Source: Leucothrix arctica (GTDB taxonomy: Bacteria; Pseudomonadota; Gammaproteobacteria; Thiotrichales; Thiotrichaceae). From it: 64,000 nt of DNA. The first letter of the stretch is position 1; every line of letters begins with the position of its first letter. A program made the translations under genes and the position numbers. The DNA is taken from contig NZ_QGKL01000012.1 of the NCBI RefSeq assembly GCF_003172895.1, positions 124,001 through 188,000 of the forward strand, read 5' to 3'. The notes under the pieces are model-generated. The model was not told the DNA's origin and did no database searches. It saw nothing but the letters and a program-made list of their open reading frames with translations. Positions 36,126-46,155 of this stretch are shown here, piece by piece.

Positions 36126-36815
36126 ATGCGTCTTGATAAATTCATTTGTAAAAGCACCGAGCTAAGCAAAGCCGAAGCACAGTTACGCATCAGCTCTGGA
36201 GACGTGAGCGTCAATGGTGAAATCACTACAAATGAAGCCATGCAAGTTCACGAAAACAACACGATACTGTTAAACGGAACTAAGCTGAAAGCGCGAGCCT
36301 TTCGTTATGTACTCATGCACAAACCCGCTGGCACAATCTGTTCAAATATCGACGAAGTGTATCCCTCATTGTTTAACCACTTAGACATAGATAACGTCTC
36401 AGAGCTTCATATTGCAGGCCGTTTAGACGCAGATACAACAGGTATGGTGTTAATTACGGATGATGGACGTTGGTCATATAACATCACCGTACCTACCAAA
36501 GCATGCCGCAAAGTGTACCGTGTGGGGTTGTCCAAACCGATTGCCGATGGTGTTGTTGATAGGTTTAAACAAGGCGTACAATTACAAGGTGAACAGCACT
36601 TAACGCGACCTGCTGACTTAGAAATAGTGAGCCCCAAAGAAGTACTTTTAACGATCACGGAAGGCAAGTTTCATCAGGTTAAACGTATGTTTGCTGCGGT
36701 AGGTAATCGCGTCAATACACTTCATCGTGAAGCAATCGGTGACGTATCTCTTGACCTTAAAGTAGGTGAATGGCGCTATTTAACGCATGATGAAGTACAG
36801 TCTTTCACTCAATAA
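36126..36815 (+). CDS. rsuA: 16S rRNA pseudouridine-516 synthase
   Basis: 229 residues with an S4-like RNA-binding domain (1-60, MRLDKFICKS) and a pseudouridine synthase domain. Catalytic Asp101 lies in AGRLDADTTG. The C-terminal FHQVKRMFAAVGNRV matches E. coli RsuA, which has the same organisation. It modifies U516 of 16S rRNA during ribosome assembly. It lies between two ABC exporter genes without evident functional link. Confidence 0.95.
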   Translation: MRLDKFICKSTELSKAEAQLRISSGDVSVNGEITTNEAMQVHENNTILLNGTKLKARAFRYVLMHKPAGTICSNIDEVYPSLFNHLDIDNVSELHIAGRLDADTTGMVLITDDGRWSYNITVPTKACRKVYRVGLSKPIADGVVDRFKQGVQLQGEQHLTRPADLEIVSPKEVLLTITEGKFHQVKRMFAAVGNRVNTLHREAIGDVSLDLKVGEWRYLTHDEVQSFTQ

Positions 36816-36868
36816 ATGCCGCAAAATACAGACCAATCAACTCTCTAATAACCCTGTAGATATCAATT

Positions 36869-38623
36869 ATGGCTAGATCAAGTTACTCCGTTCTATTCCA
36901 ACTAGGCCGTTTTTTACTGAAGTATAAAGGTACATTAGTCGCAGCAGGTTGCGCGTTGGTATTCACTGCCGGTGTGACCTTGGCAATGGGGCAGGGCATA
37001 AAAATATTAATCGATGAGGGCTTTATTGCAGGCTCTATCGACCAACTCAATAAAGCCGTGATATTTATTATTGGAATCGCGGTGTTAATGGCGGTTGGTT
37101 CTTATGCACGATTTTATTTAGTGTCTTGGTTGGGAGAGCGCGTTTCTGCGGATATTCGGCAGGCAGTTTTCGATCACTTGATCACGCTACACCCAAGTTA
37201 CTTTGAAGAGAATCGCAGCGGCGAAATCATGTCACGTCTAACCACTGACACCACCTTGCTGCAAACGGTTATTGGCTCGTCAGCGTCTATGGCGTTAAGG
37301 TCGTTTATTACCTTTATTGGTGGTCTTACGCTGTTGTTGATTACCAACTTAAAGCTGACTGCTTTCGTGTTGATTGGTGTGCCGATTGTGCTAGTACCCA
37401 TCATTTTATATGGCCGTCGCGTTCGCGTATTGTCACGCAAAAGCCAAGACACGATTGCTGATGTTGGGAGTCACGCGGGCGAGATCATTCAGCAAATTAA
37501 AACAGTGCAAAGCTATACCCAAGAAGCGAACGAACGTAAAGCGTTTGCCGGGCACGTAGAGGGTGCGTTTGAGATTGCTCGCAAGCGTATTAAGCAACGG
37601 GCTATGTTAATTGCCGTTGTTATTTCGCTTATATTCAGTGCCATTGCCGCCATGCTTTGGGTAGGCGGAAACGATGTAATTAACGGGGTTATGACAGGTG
37701 GTGAGCTTGGTGCATTTGTGTTTTATGCGATTATTGTCGCTAGCTCAGTAGCCACTATTTCAGAGGTGATCGGTGACGTGCAACGGGCGGCTGGCGCAGC
37801 TGAACGACTCTTTGAATTATTATCGATTAAGAGTGCCGTTGAGTTACCAAGTCACCCGAAAAAAGCGAGTAATAATGGCTCTCGAATGGCGTTTGAAAAC
37901 GTCACTTTTCATTACCCGTCAAGACCTGATCAAGCGGCCTTAGATAACTTGAACTTGGTGATTGAGGAAGGTAAATCGTTGGCACTCGTTGGCCCATCGG
38001 GCGCGGGTAAATCGACTGTGTTTGAATTGCTGCAACGCTTCTACGACCCTGATCAGGGTGTAGTCACTTTGGGTGATACAAACATTCGAGATCTACTGCC
38101 AACTGACCTGCGTTCACAGCTTGCAGTTGTCGCACAGCAACCGACTTTATTTAGTGCAGATGTGATGCATAACATACGTTACGGTAAACCTGATGCGACT
38201 AAAGAAGAGGTGATTGCAGCGGCCAAAGCAGCTAATGCCCATGACTTTATAGAGAAGTTACCTGAAGGGTATGAAAGCTTTTTGGGTGAGCAGGGTGTGC
38301 GTTTGTCAGGTGGTCAACGTCAACGCGTGGCGATTGCTAGAGCTATTTTGAAAGACCCAAAAATATTGCTTCTTGATGAAGCAACCTCTGCGCTTGACGC
38401 TGAGAGTGAGCATCGTGTTCAACAAGCCTTGGAAAACCTTATGCGAGGGCGAACAACGGTAATAATTGCGCATCGATTGGCGACTATTCGAAATGCTGAC
38501 TCGATTGCAGTATTGGAAGATGGGAAGTTGGTGGTGCAGGGTAGTCATGATGAGCTGTTGGAGAGTTCGGTGTTGTATAAGCGATTGTCTGAGTTGCAGT
38601 TTCAAGAGCGGTCTGTGAGTTGA
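36869..38623 (+). CDS. ABC exporter (MsbA-like), half-transporter
   Basis: 584 residues: membrane domain (about 1-320) with a six-helix pattern, ATPase domain with Walker A GPSGAGKST near 375, LSGGQRQRVAIARAIL and ILLLDEATSALD. It is similar in layout to the exporter at 34131 but not a recent duplicate (different N-terminus). The substrate is unknown; lipid or drug export is possible. It starts 53 bases after rsuA. Confidence 0.93.
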   Translation: MARSSYSVLFQLGRFLLKYKGTLVAAGCALVFTAGVTLAMGQGIKILIDEGFIAGSIDQLNKAVIFIIGIAVLMAVGSYARFYLVSWLGERVSADIRQAVFDHLITLHPSYFEENRSGEIMSRLTTDTTLLQTVIGSSASMALRSFITFIGGLTLLLITNLKLTAFVLIGVPIVLVPIILYGRRVRVLSRKSQDTIADVGSHAGEIIQQIKTVQSYTQEANERKAFAGHVEGAFEIARKRIKQRAMLIAVVISLIFSAIAAMLWVGGNDVINGVMTGGELGAFVFYAIIVASSVATISEVIGDVQRAAGAAERLFELLSIKSAVELPSHPKKASNNGSRMAFENVTFHYPSRPDQAALDNLNLVIEEGKSLALVGPSGAGKSTVFELLQRFYDPDQGVVTLGDTNIRDLLPTDLRSQLAVVAQQPTLFSADVMHNIRYGKPDATKEEVIAAAKAANAHDFIEKLPEGYESFLGEQGVRLSGGQRQRVAIARAILKDPKILLLDEATSALDAESEHRVQQALENLMRGRTTVIIAHRLATIRNADSIAVLEDGKLVVQGSHDELLESSVLYKRLSELQFQERSVS

Positions 38624-38683
38624 AAGCAAGGTCGGCAGCTTGATTGGCAGCAAGGTTGCTGGGAAGATTAACGTGGAGGTCAT

Positions 38684-39430
38684 TTGAATTTTACTGAAAT
38701 AACACAACGTCTGTTGTCTGTATTTGATTATTGGATTCAGACAGATTGGTATATAGCCTTTTTGATGTCGCTTGCGGCTAACGTCAGCGTCTACATAGTG
38801 GCGGCATTAATTATTGTGTTTATCACTCGCATAATTACAAAAGAAAACTCATTCGCAGAGCTGATCGACTCTCGTCCTCTTAAACAAGGGCAAGTACGTA
38901 GAGAGGTGATTAATGGAGTGTTAGCGTGTGCTGTATTTTCTTTAGCTAGCTTACTTGCCCGAAAACTTTTTGTGGGTGTTATCCCTACTTCAATGAGTCA
39001 GTTGATCATTGAAGTGTTGGTCTTCACGATATTTTATGAAACATATTCGTACTTTGTTCACCGACTGTTGCACTTAAAACTATTTAGAAAGGCTCATTCC
39101 GTACATCACTATTCGGTTAGAACGACTCCGTGGAGTGCGTATAGCGTTCACCCGCTTGAGGCGTTGTTAATCAGTTTGAGTGCGCCGTTATTTATGCTGA
39201 TATTTCCGGTTCATCTTGTTGTTATCTTTTCGTTTCACATGTTTGGCGTCATATTTACATTGGTCATACACTCGAACATTCGAATGAAAAGTAAGAGTGT
39301 GTTGTTTCGGTTGTTTAATGGTTATACCGAGTCGCATTCCGCACATCATTCGGTGGGTAATGTGAATTTTGGGTTCGTTAACTCGTTTTGGGATCGGACG
39401 TTAAAAACTAAGTTAGTTGGTGCAAACTAA
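38684..39430 (+). CDS. Fatty acid hydroxylase / sterol desaturase family membrane protein
   Basis: 248 residues starting at a TTG with GGAGGT a few bases upstream. Four or so helices and the di-iron His clusters HRLLH, HSVHH and HSAHH define the family. It probably hydroxylates or desaturates a lipid in the membrane; the substrate is not readable. It follows the ABC exporter by 60 bases and could modify a lipid that the exporter handles, but this is only proximity. Confidence 0.9.
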   Translation: MNFTEITQRLLSVFDYWIQTDWYIAFLMSLAANVSVYIVAALIIVFITRIITKENSFAELIDSRPLKQGQVRREVINGVLACAVFSLASLLARKLFVGVIPTSMSQLIIEVLVFTIFYETYSYFVHRLLHLKLFRKAHSVHHYSVRTTPWSAYSVHPLEALLISLSAPLFMLIFPVHLVVIFSFHMFGVIFTLVIHSNIRMKSKSVLFRLFNGYTESHSAHHSVGNVNFGFVNSFWDRTLKTKLVGAN

Positions 39431-39584
39431 TGAGTGATCATATTTTTGCTTAAAGAGCATATCCCGTTCAAAGAGAGACTTTGCGTGGTCTATGCTTCTG
39501 TTATTCAAACCAATGCATTAACTTATTAATAAGATTGCTGTAAAAGTAGTCTAAAGTTTTTATATAAAAATGGCAGGAAATTGT

Positions 39585-39755
39585 ATGACAAAAAAAGTAG
39601 TGAAACTCACTCTCGAAAAAGAGACTAAAAACAGTGTTAGATACAAGGAGGTTCCAGAAGAAGGAACAGCACCTATCGTTGGGTCTTTGTATGTGCAAAA
39701 GTGGTTTGCTGGTGCTAGCAAAAATATCGAAATCACTATCGAAAAGAAGGATTAA
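39585..39755 (+). CDS. Small conserved protein of unknown function
   Basis: 56 residues from the ATG at 39585, chosen because AGGA lies six bases upstream; an earlier in-frame ATG at 39570 lacks one. The sequence MTKKVVKLTLEKETKNSVRY, then IVGSLYVQKWF, looks like a compact beta-rich fold I have seen as a conserved hypothetical protein. Function unknown. Confidence 0.75.
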   Translation: MTKKVVKLTLEKETKNSVRYKEVPEEGTAPIVGSLYVQKWFAGASKNIEITIEKKD

Positions 39756-39818
39756 TTTACAGTAGAAATTACTGATGCAAACACCCGTGCATTTATTTAG
39801 AGCCATAGGATTTTTAGT

Positions 39819-40421
39819 ATGACCATGACCCCTGAAAAACTACGAGCGCTTTACGGAGAACAGTCTCCAGTCGCGGCTGCTAAAGTCATCTCAACTTTCG
39901 ACGACCATTGTAGAGCCTTCATTAAGCACTCCACATTCGTAGTTATAGGCACGTTTAACGGTGAAAAACTGGATCTATCTCCCAAAGGTGATCCCGCAGG
40001 GTTTGTTGAAGTGGAGTCAGAAAATCAACTACTGATACCTGATAGGCCAGGTAATAGACGTCTTGATGGCTTGATGAATATTCTCCAAAACCCCAACGTT
40101 GCACTGATTTTCATGATACCGGGTGTGACTGAAACGCTGCGGGTAAATGGTGTGGCTGAGATTTTAGATGATGCTGATATTTGCGACCGTTTTAAGATCA
40201 ATGATCGAGCGCCTAAAACGGTATTGCGTGTGACTGCCCGCGAGATACTTGTTCATTGTGGAAAAGCGCCGATACGCGCTGGTTTATGGCAACCAGAAAC
40301 ATGGCCACAGACACGTCCAGTGGCGACGTTATTTGAAATGATGCGTGACCATTCGGCAATGGAATTAGTTTCTGTCGAGCAAGGTGCTGTAGATAAGAGT
40401 TATAAAAAGTCGCTGTATTAA
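39819..40421 (+). CDS. PPOX-class FMN-dependent flavoprotein (pyridoxamine oxidase-like)
   Basis: 200 residues with a split-barrel pattern: VVIGTFNGEKLDLSPKGD, LLIPDRPGNRRLDGLMNI and NPNVALIFMIPG. These match the MSMEG_1061-type PPOX group, which binds FMN or F420 and reduces small molecules. It is not the B6 enzyme PdxH. The substrate is unknown. Confidence 0.88.
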   Translation: MTMTPEKLRALYGEQSPVAAAKVISTFDDHCRAFIKHSTFVVIGTFNGEKLDLSPKGDPAGFVEVESENQLLIPDRPGNRRLDGLMNILQNPNVALIFMIPGVTETLRVNGVAEILDDADICDRFKINDRAPKTVLRVTAREILVHCGKAPIRAGLWQPETWPQTRPVATLFEMMRDHSAMELVSVEQGAVDKSYKKSLY

Positions 40422-40494
40422 TTTTCTCACTTAGCGAGTGAAGAATTAAATAGAACTGTAGTAATAGGAGATAAACTTTGGGGAAGCACTTAGT

Positions 40495-41133
40495 TTGAAA
40501 TTTCAAAAGATAATATTTGATTGGGACGGGACGTTAGCTAGAACCTTAGAGTTATGGTTGGCTGGATACCAAAAGTCATTGACGCAACGAAACTTGAAAT
40601 TTGATTCTGCGGAAATCATTACTGAGTTCTTTCATAACCATCACGAAGTGCCAGATAGACATCCAACTATTGATTTTCCAACAATCGCTGAGGAGGTGCG
40701 CAAGCATGTATACCGGTCCTTGCAATCCGTTGAGTTATACGAGGGTGCGCTAGAAACGCTAGTGGCACTTCGCGCTAGCAAAACAGACTTTAGTCTGGTT
40801 AGCTCTAGCTCTCGGCAGATACTTGAGGTGGGTCTGGGCGCGCATAGTCTCAACAGTTATTTTGATTCAACGATTGCTGGAGATGATGGTTACGGTCACA
40901 AGCCAAGCACATTACCCTTTGAGGAAATGCTGATGAGGATGGGCTGTGCTCCAGAAGAAACGTTAATCATTGGAGATTCTCACGTAGACATTACTGCTGG
41001 AAAAGCGGTAGGTTGTCATACGTGTTTGTTTGCTCCACCATTGAATGCTCAGTTTCATGACTTTGAACACTTAAAGTCGATGAATGCGGACTTTGAAATT
41101 AGTGCAATTCCAGAGCTGCTTGAATATATCTGA
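40495..41133 (+). CDS. HAD-superfamily hydrolase
   Basis: 212 residues with HAD motif I FDWDGT (Asp9, Asp11), motif II LVSSSSRQ, motif III near GHKPSTLPFEEML and motif IV IIGDSHVDITAG. The start is TTG with GGGGAAG about ten bases before. The phosphoglycolate phosphatase-like type removes phosphate from a small metabolite. It follows the flavoprotein gene by 73 bases. Confidence 0.88.
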   Translation: MKFQKIIFDWDGTLARTLELWLAGYQKSLTQRNLKFDSAEIITEFFHNHHEVPDRHPTIDFPTIAEEVRKHVYRSLQSVELYEGALETLVALRASKTDFSLVSSSSRQILEVGLGAHSLNSYFDSTIAGDDGYGHKPSTLPFEEMLMRMGCAPEETLIIGDSHVDITAGKAVGCHTCLFAPPLNAQFHDFEHLKSMNADFEISAIPELLEYI

Positions 41134-41508
41134 GTGGAATAAGTTCTAAAAGTTGAACTACGCGTCGGCCCGACTATATCTAAATATTGTGTGCCTAAGT
41201 TTCATGGAAGAAATAGCGCTTGTCTAACCCATGACAAAAGTAGGAAAATGTAACTTAGAGAACACTATTAATTAAAGGTCATTTACCTTCCTTTAAACTA
41301 GCTATGTAGCGGTACCTAACTACCCATGCTAGCAACATGGTTACTTATACGCTTTTAGCCCACAACTGCGCCATTCACTGTTATTTTGCTTAGGTAATTA
41401 GCATCGGTAACAACTCCTCTCTTTACACTCAATATCGCTCGAAAGTACAATAGCAAAGCTATTTCTGCGTCCTATAAAAATCTCCTATACACATCTGGAA
41501 AGTACACA
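41134..41508. other. Intergenic region upstream of the RND operon
   Basis: I see no gene. An imperfect inverted repeat, CTAGCTATGTAG (41298-41309) and CTACCCATGCTAG (41320-41332), could be a repressor site for the efflux operon; no regulator gene is adjacent. Confidence 0.5.
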
Positions 41509-42819
41509 ATGTCATACCAAAAGCCGGTGCAATTCGGAGCTTTGCTCCTTTTCCTATTGTTAGCAATCAGTGGTTGCGAAAAACTGGATACACCCAAAAA
41601 AGCTGAAGCTGCACCTAGTGCGCCTCCTAAAGCAATGCCGTTACCGGTGGTAGATATTGTTACAGCGGTGCCAGAAGGGATTACACGTACAACTAATTTG
41701 CCAGCACGTTTGCAGGCATCTCGTTCCGCGACCATTATTCCACGAATCAGTGGTGTGGTAGAAAGGCGTGTATTTACTGAGGGTGCAACGGTTAAAGCAG
41801 GGGATTTGTTGTATCAGATTGACCCAGGTACGTTTAACACGGCGCTTAGTAATGCCAAAGCAAACTTATCGACTGCACAAGCGTCGGTTAAAACGGCTGA
41901 AGCAGGTTTACAGCAAAACCAAGCAGCGTTGGAGCAAGCCGAGGCTAATCGAGACTATGCTCGCAAGCAGCTTTCTCGCTCTGAGCAACTGATTAAAACC
42001 AATGTCATTGCGCGACAAGATTATGATCAAACCGTGTCTACTTTCCAAGTTCAGCAAAGTAATGTCAATGCGGCTCAAGCAGGTATCGCAGCGTCTAAAG
42101 CAGGATTGAACTCTGCTAAAGCAACGATTGAAGCGGCTTTGGCAGGTATCGAAACGGCCAATATTAATCTTAGCTATACCAAGATCAAGTCACCGATTAA
42201 CGGTATTGCGGGAGTGTCTAACGTTACAGAAGGCGCGTATGTAGTAGGTTCGCAAACGCAAATGGCCGAGGTACAGCAGCTTGATCCGCTGTATGTAAAT
42301 ATTACTCAGCCAGCGAGTGCTATTTTGAAATTACGCCAAGCACAACGTGAGCGGATTAGTAGTACAGGCTCAGATAAGAATATCCAAATTTTGTTAGATG
42401 ATGGCACGGTTTATCCACATAAAGGACGCTTGTTGTTTGTTAATCAAACAGTCAATGAAAGCACAGGTGAGGTGACGGTTCGTGCCGAGGTCCCTAACCC
42501 TGATCAAGACCTTATTCCTGGTTTATATGTGCGTGTAAACGTGCCGCAAGAACGTATCGAAGACGCTTATTTGATCCCACAGCAAGCAGTGACGCGTGGT
42601 GATACTGACATTGTGATGATTGTTGAAGATGATGGTAGTTTCCGTCCTCAGCCAGTCACTGTCAGTGGCCAGCGCAATCAAAATTGGATTATTACAAAAG
42701 GCCTGACGCCTAACGCGAAAGTGATCGTTGATGGCATGGGGCAGTTAGCGATTATGCGAGGGGCGAAAAAAGTACAAACGCGTCCTTGGACTAGCGTGAC
42801 TCAGAGCGCAGGGAAATAA
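41509..42819 (+). CDS. RND efflux periplasmic adaptor (AcrA/MexA type)
   Basis: 436 residues with a lipobox ending in AISGC (near Cys23). A lipoyl-like segment is split by a long alpha-helical hairpin (about 110-210, Gln/Ala-rich coiled coil), followed by beta-barrel and membrane-proximal domains. It bridges the inner-membrane pump encoded 1 base later and an outer-membrane channel that is not in this window. Start: GGAAAG before the ATG. Confidence 0.95.
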   Translation: MSYQKPVQFGALLLFLLLAISGCEKLDTPKKAEAAPSAPPKAMPLPVVDIVTAVPEGITRTTNLPARLQASRSATIIPRISGVVERRVFTEGATVKAGDLLYQIDPGTFNTALSNAKANLSTAQASVKTAEAGLQQNQAALEQAEANRDYARKQLSRSEQLIKTNVIARQDYDQTVSTFQVQQSNVNAAQAGIAASKAGLNSAKATIEAALAGIETANINLSYTKIKSPINGIAGVSNVTEGAYVVGSQTQMAEVQQLDPLYVNITQPASAILKLRQAQRERISSTGSDKNIQILLDDGTVYPHKGRLLFVNQTVNESTGEVTVRAEVPNPDQDLIPGLYVRVNVPQERIEDAYLIPQQAVTRGDTDIVMIVEDDGSFRPQPVTVSGQRNQNWIITKGLTPNAKVIVDGMGQLAIMRGAKKVQTRPWTSVTQSAGK

Positions 42820-42820
42820 T

Positions 42821-45800
42821 ATGGCTAAGTTCTTTATCGACCGCCCAATCTTTGCTTGGGTAGTTGCGATATTCATTATTTTTGCCGGCTTGTATTCTGC
42901 GACAAAAATCCCTGTTGAACAGTATCCAAACATTGCAGCACCTAAGATTGAAATCTCATTTTTCTACACAGGTGCAACGGCTGAAACTATTCAAGACTCG
43001 GTTATCTCGGTCATTGAAGAGGGCGTAAACGCTGTTGAAAACGTGGATTATGTTGAGTCCAATGCGTATTCAAATGGTACGGGTAAGGTAACGCTGACGT
43101 TCAAATCGGGTGTTGATGAAGATATCGCACAGGTCAACGTTCAGAATAAGTTATCGCAAGTTGAATCAAGCCTGCCGCAGTCTGTGCGTAACACCGGAAT
43201 CACCGTATCCAAAGCCGGAACGGGTTTCTTGATGATTACCATGATGTACGCGGAGGAAGGCTCCGACATTACTCAAGCAACCATCGCTGACTATACCGTG
43301 CGTACCGTTAAGCCTGATTTGCAGCGTGTTGAAGGGGTTGGAACGATTCAGGTGTTTGGTTCAGAGCAGGCGATGCGTGTCTGGGTTGATCCACAAAAGA
43401 TGAAGAGTTTTGGTTTGTCTTACGCTGACTTAACCACGGCAATTGGTGCTCAAAACTCGCAGATTACTGCGGGTAGTTTGGGGGCATTACCGAGTGTGGC
43501 AGGTCAACAATATACAACGTCGATTAATGTTTATGGCCAGCTAACGTCAACTGAAGACTTTGAGAAAATTGTTGTTAAACGCAGCAGTAACGGCGCGACT
43601 GTTAAGTTAAGTGACGTTGCGATTATTGAGCTAGGAAGCCAAGCTTATAGCACTAGCGCACGTCTAAACAGTCGTCCGGCGATTGGTGTCGGTATCCAGC
43701 TTTCTTCGAGCGGTAACGCGATTGCTGTGGCGAGTGAAATACAAGAACGTCTCGCGACAATGGCGCCATTTTTCCCAGAGGGAATGGCTTGGAAAGTGCC
43801 TTATGACACGTCTAAGTTTGTCGAGATTTCACTGAAAAAAGTGCTGTATACCTTGGGTGAAGCACTGGTATTAGTATTTTTGGTGATGTACTTATTCCTA
43901 CAAAATATTCGCTATACCATTATCCCAACCATCGTTGTACCTATCTCACTATTAGGGGCGGTAGCGGTCATGGGGCCACTGGGCCTGACTATCAATGTAT
44001 TGACCATGTTCGCGATGGTACTGGTTATTGGTATCGTGGTGGATGACGCCATCGTGGTGGTGGAAAACGTCGAACGTTTGATGGTTGAGGAAAAACTCAC
44101 ACCCTATCAAGCGGCACACAAAGGGATGACGCAAATCACGGGTGCGGTTGTTGGTATTACCTTGGTACTGATTGCTGTATTTATTCCGATGGCCTTTTTG
44201 GATGGGGCAACGGGTGGTATTTACCGTCAGTTCTCTTTGGTTATGGCCGCGTCGATTGCCTTTTCTGCATTTTTAGCGTTATCCCTAACACCTGCCTTGT
44301 GCGCAACTTTGCTTAAACCTGTGAGTGATGATCACCACGAAAAAGGTGGTTTCTTTGGTTGGTTTAACCGAGTGCTGACTAAGATTACTAAAGTGTATCG
44401 CTCAATGGTCGGGCTCTTTATCAAGCACAGTATCGTAATGATGATCGTGTTTGCACTAGTGATCACGGCTTCTGTCATGCTGTTTCAGCGCATTCCTAGC
44501 TCATTCCTACCGACGGAAGATCAGGGCACGGTTATCGTCACCTATCAGCTACCAACGGGTTCTTCTCGTGAGCGTACTGAAGCGATGATCGAAAAGGCCG
44601 AGGCTATTATTAGCAATGAATCCACTGTTCAAGATGTGATTTCAGTACTGGGTTTCAGCTTTACAGGTCAGGGTCAAAACATGGCGCTGAGCTTTATCAC
44701 GCTAAAAGATTGGTCTGAGCGTACACAAGCTGGCGAAGTGTCGATGGCATTAGCAGGCTCGTTAACCGGCAAGCTTCAGGCGATTAATGATGCGATGATT
44801 TTTGCGATCACGCCACCTGCGATCAGTAGTTTGGGTACATCCTCTGGCTTTAGTTTTTACCTGCAAGATCGTAATAACTTGGGTCACGATGCATTGGTTA
44901 ATGCGCGTAATCAAATGCTAGGTATGGCCAATCAGAGTCCAATGTTAACTGGCGTTCGACCGAATGGTTTGGAAGATGCCACGCAGATTCGTGTCGATAT
45001 TGATCGTGATGCGGCCTTTGCGCAAAACGTGCCGCTGTCATCTATATCCTTTAGTTTAGCGAGTGCGTTCGGTTCTAACTACGTTAACGATTTTCCGAAT
45101 AAAGGCCGTATGCAACGTGTGTATGTCATGGCTGAGGCCAAAGCACGTATGCAGCCTGATGATATTTTGAGCTTAACGGTGCCAAATGCAGCAGGCGAAC
45201 TGGTGCCAATGTCGTCGCTTTCATCAGTTCATTGGACGAAGGGTCCAGAGCAGGTAACGCGCTATAACGGTTTTAGTGCGATGGCTATTCAGGGTGCCGC
45301 TGCGCCAGGTTTTGCGAGTGGTCAAGCGATGGATAATATCCAAGAGCTTGCTGCGAAAATAGGCCAAGGTTTCTCGGTTGCATGGAGTGGCCAGTCACTA
45401 GAAGAAATTCGTGCAGGTAACTCTGAGTTGTATGTTTATATGCTCTCTGCGATGGCGGTATTCTTATGTCTTGCCGCGCTATATGAAAGTTGGTCAATGC
45501 CATTTGCAGTACTGATGGTGGTGCCATTGGGAATACTGGGTGTGACACTGGGTAACTATTTCCGAGAATTTGATAACGATATTTACTTCAAAATCGGGAT
45601 GATAACCGTGATGGGGCTCTCGGCCAAAAACGCGATCTTGATTATCGAGTTCGCGAAAGAGCTGCAAGAGACCGGCATGGATAGAGTGCGTGCTGTGATG
45701 AAAGCGTGTGCGCTTCGTTTTCGTCCTATCATAATGACCTCACTAGCGTTTATCGCGGGTGTTATACCTTTGTATACCGCGACTGGCGCAAGTTCTGCTA

Positions 45801-46000
45801 GTCAGCGTGCTATCGGTACTAGTGTACTTTGGGGGATGCTGGTAGGGACGATATTGGCCTTATGTCTTGTACCGATTTACTACGTGGTTGTGCGTGGTTT
45901 GTTTGGTGGCGGTGATGAAGTCAAAGATAAATATGCGGCTCAGCAGGAAGAGAAAAAACTGACCGAAACGCAGCTAGCAGAAAAGCCGTCAGGTGAGTGA
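42821..46000 (+). CDS. RND multidrug efflux pump (AcrB/HAE1 type)
   Basis: 1059 residues, twelve helices and two large periplasmic loops. The proton-relay VVDDAIVVVENVERL (double Asp) and GLSAKNAILIIEFAKE (Lys) are intact, and the N-terminus reads MAKFFIDRPIFAWVVAIF as in AcrB. It exports hydrophobic drugs, bile-like compounds or dyes using the proton gradient. It is co-transcribed with the adaptor. Confidence 0.97.
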   Translation: MAKFFIDRPIFAWVVAIFIIFAGLYSATKIPVEQYPNIAAPKIEISFFYTGATAETIQDSVISVIEEGVNAVENVDYVESNAYSNGTGKVTLTFKSGVDEDIAQVNVQNKLSQVESSLPQSVRNTGITVSKAGTGFLMITMMYAEEGSDITQATIADYTVRTVKPDLQRVEGVGTIQVFGSEQAMRVWVDPQKMKSFGLSYADLTTAIGAQNSQITAGSLGALPSVAGQQYTTSINVYGQLTSTEDFEKIVVKRSSNGATVKLSDVAIIELGSQAYSTSARLNSRPAIGVGIQLSSSGNAIAVASEIQERLATMAPFFPEGMAWKVPYDTSKFVEISLKKVLYTLGEALVLVFLVMYLFLQNIRYTIIPTIVVPISLLGAVAVMGPLGLTINVLTMFAMVLVIGIVVDDAIVVVENVERLMVEEKLTPYQAAHKGMTQITGAVVGITLVLIAVFIPMAFLDGATGGIYRQFSLVMAASIAFSAFLALSLTPALCATLLKPVSDDHHEKGGFFGWFNRVLTKITKVYRSMVGLFIKHSIVMMIVFALVITASVMLFQRIPSSFLPTEDQGTVIVTYQLPTGSSRERTEAMIEKAEAIISNESTVQDVISVLGFSFTGQGQNMALSFITLKDWSERTQAGEVSMALAGSLTGKLQAINDAMIFAITPPAISSLGTSSGFSFYLQDRNNLGHDALVNARNQMLGMANQSPMLTGVRPNGLEDATQIRVDIDRDAAFAQNVPLSSISFSLASAFGSNYVNDFPNKGRMQRVYVMAEAKARMQPDDILSLTVPNAAGELVPMSSLSSVHWTKGPEQVTRYNGFSAMAIQGAAAPGFASGQAMDNIQELAAKIGQGFSVAWSGQSLEEIRAGNSELYVYMLSAMAVFLCLAALYESWSMPFAVLMVVPLGILGVTLGNYFREFDNDIYFKIGMITVMGLSAKNAILIIEFAKELQETGMDRVRAVMKACALRFRPIIMTSLAFIAGVIPLYTATGASSASQRAIGTSVLWGMLVGTILALCLVPIYYVVVRGLFGGGDEVKDKYAAQQEEKKLTETQLAEKPSGE

Positions 46001-46020
46001 CAGTAGCTGATTGGAGATAA

Positions 46021-46033
46021 GTCAGTTACTGAC
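46021..46033. promoter_or_regulatory. Short perfect inverted repeat between RND and LysE genes
   Basis: GTCAGT-T-ACTGAC lies 20 bases after the RND stop and about 120 bases before the LysE-family gene. It is a possible operator or weak hairpin; no T tract follows. Confidence 0.35.
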
Positions 46034-46155
46034 AGTGATATTTTATGTGCTGAGCAGGCGTTTAATGCCCAGCTTATTTTCCCCTCCGATTATGGGCGAT
46101 GAACTTGGTATTAATTGTTGTAACTATTAGTATCAACCTTAATAAGTGAACTTGA

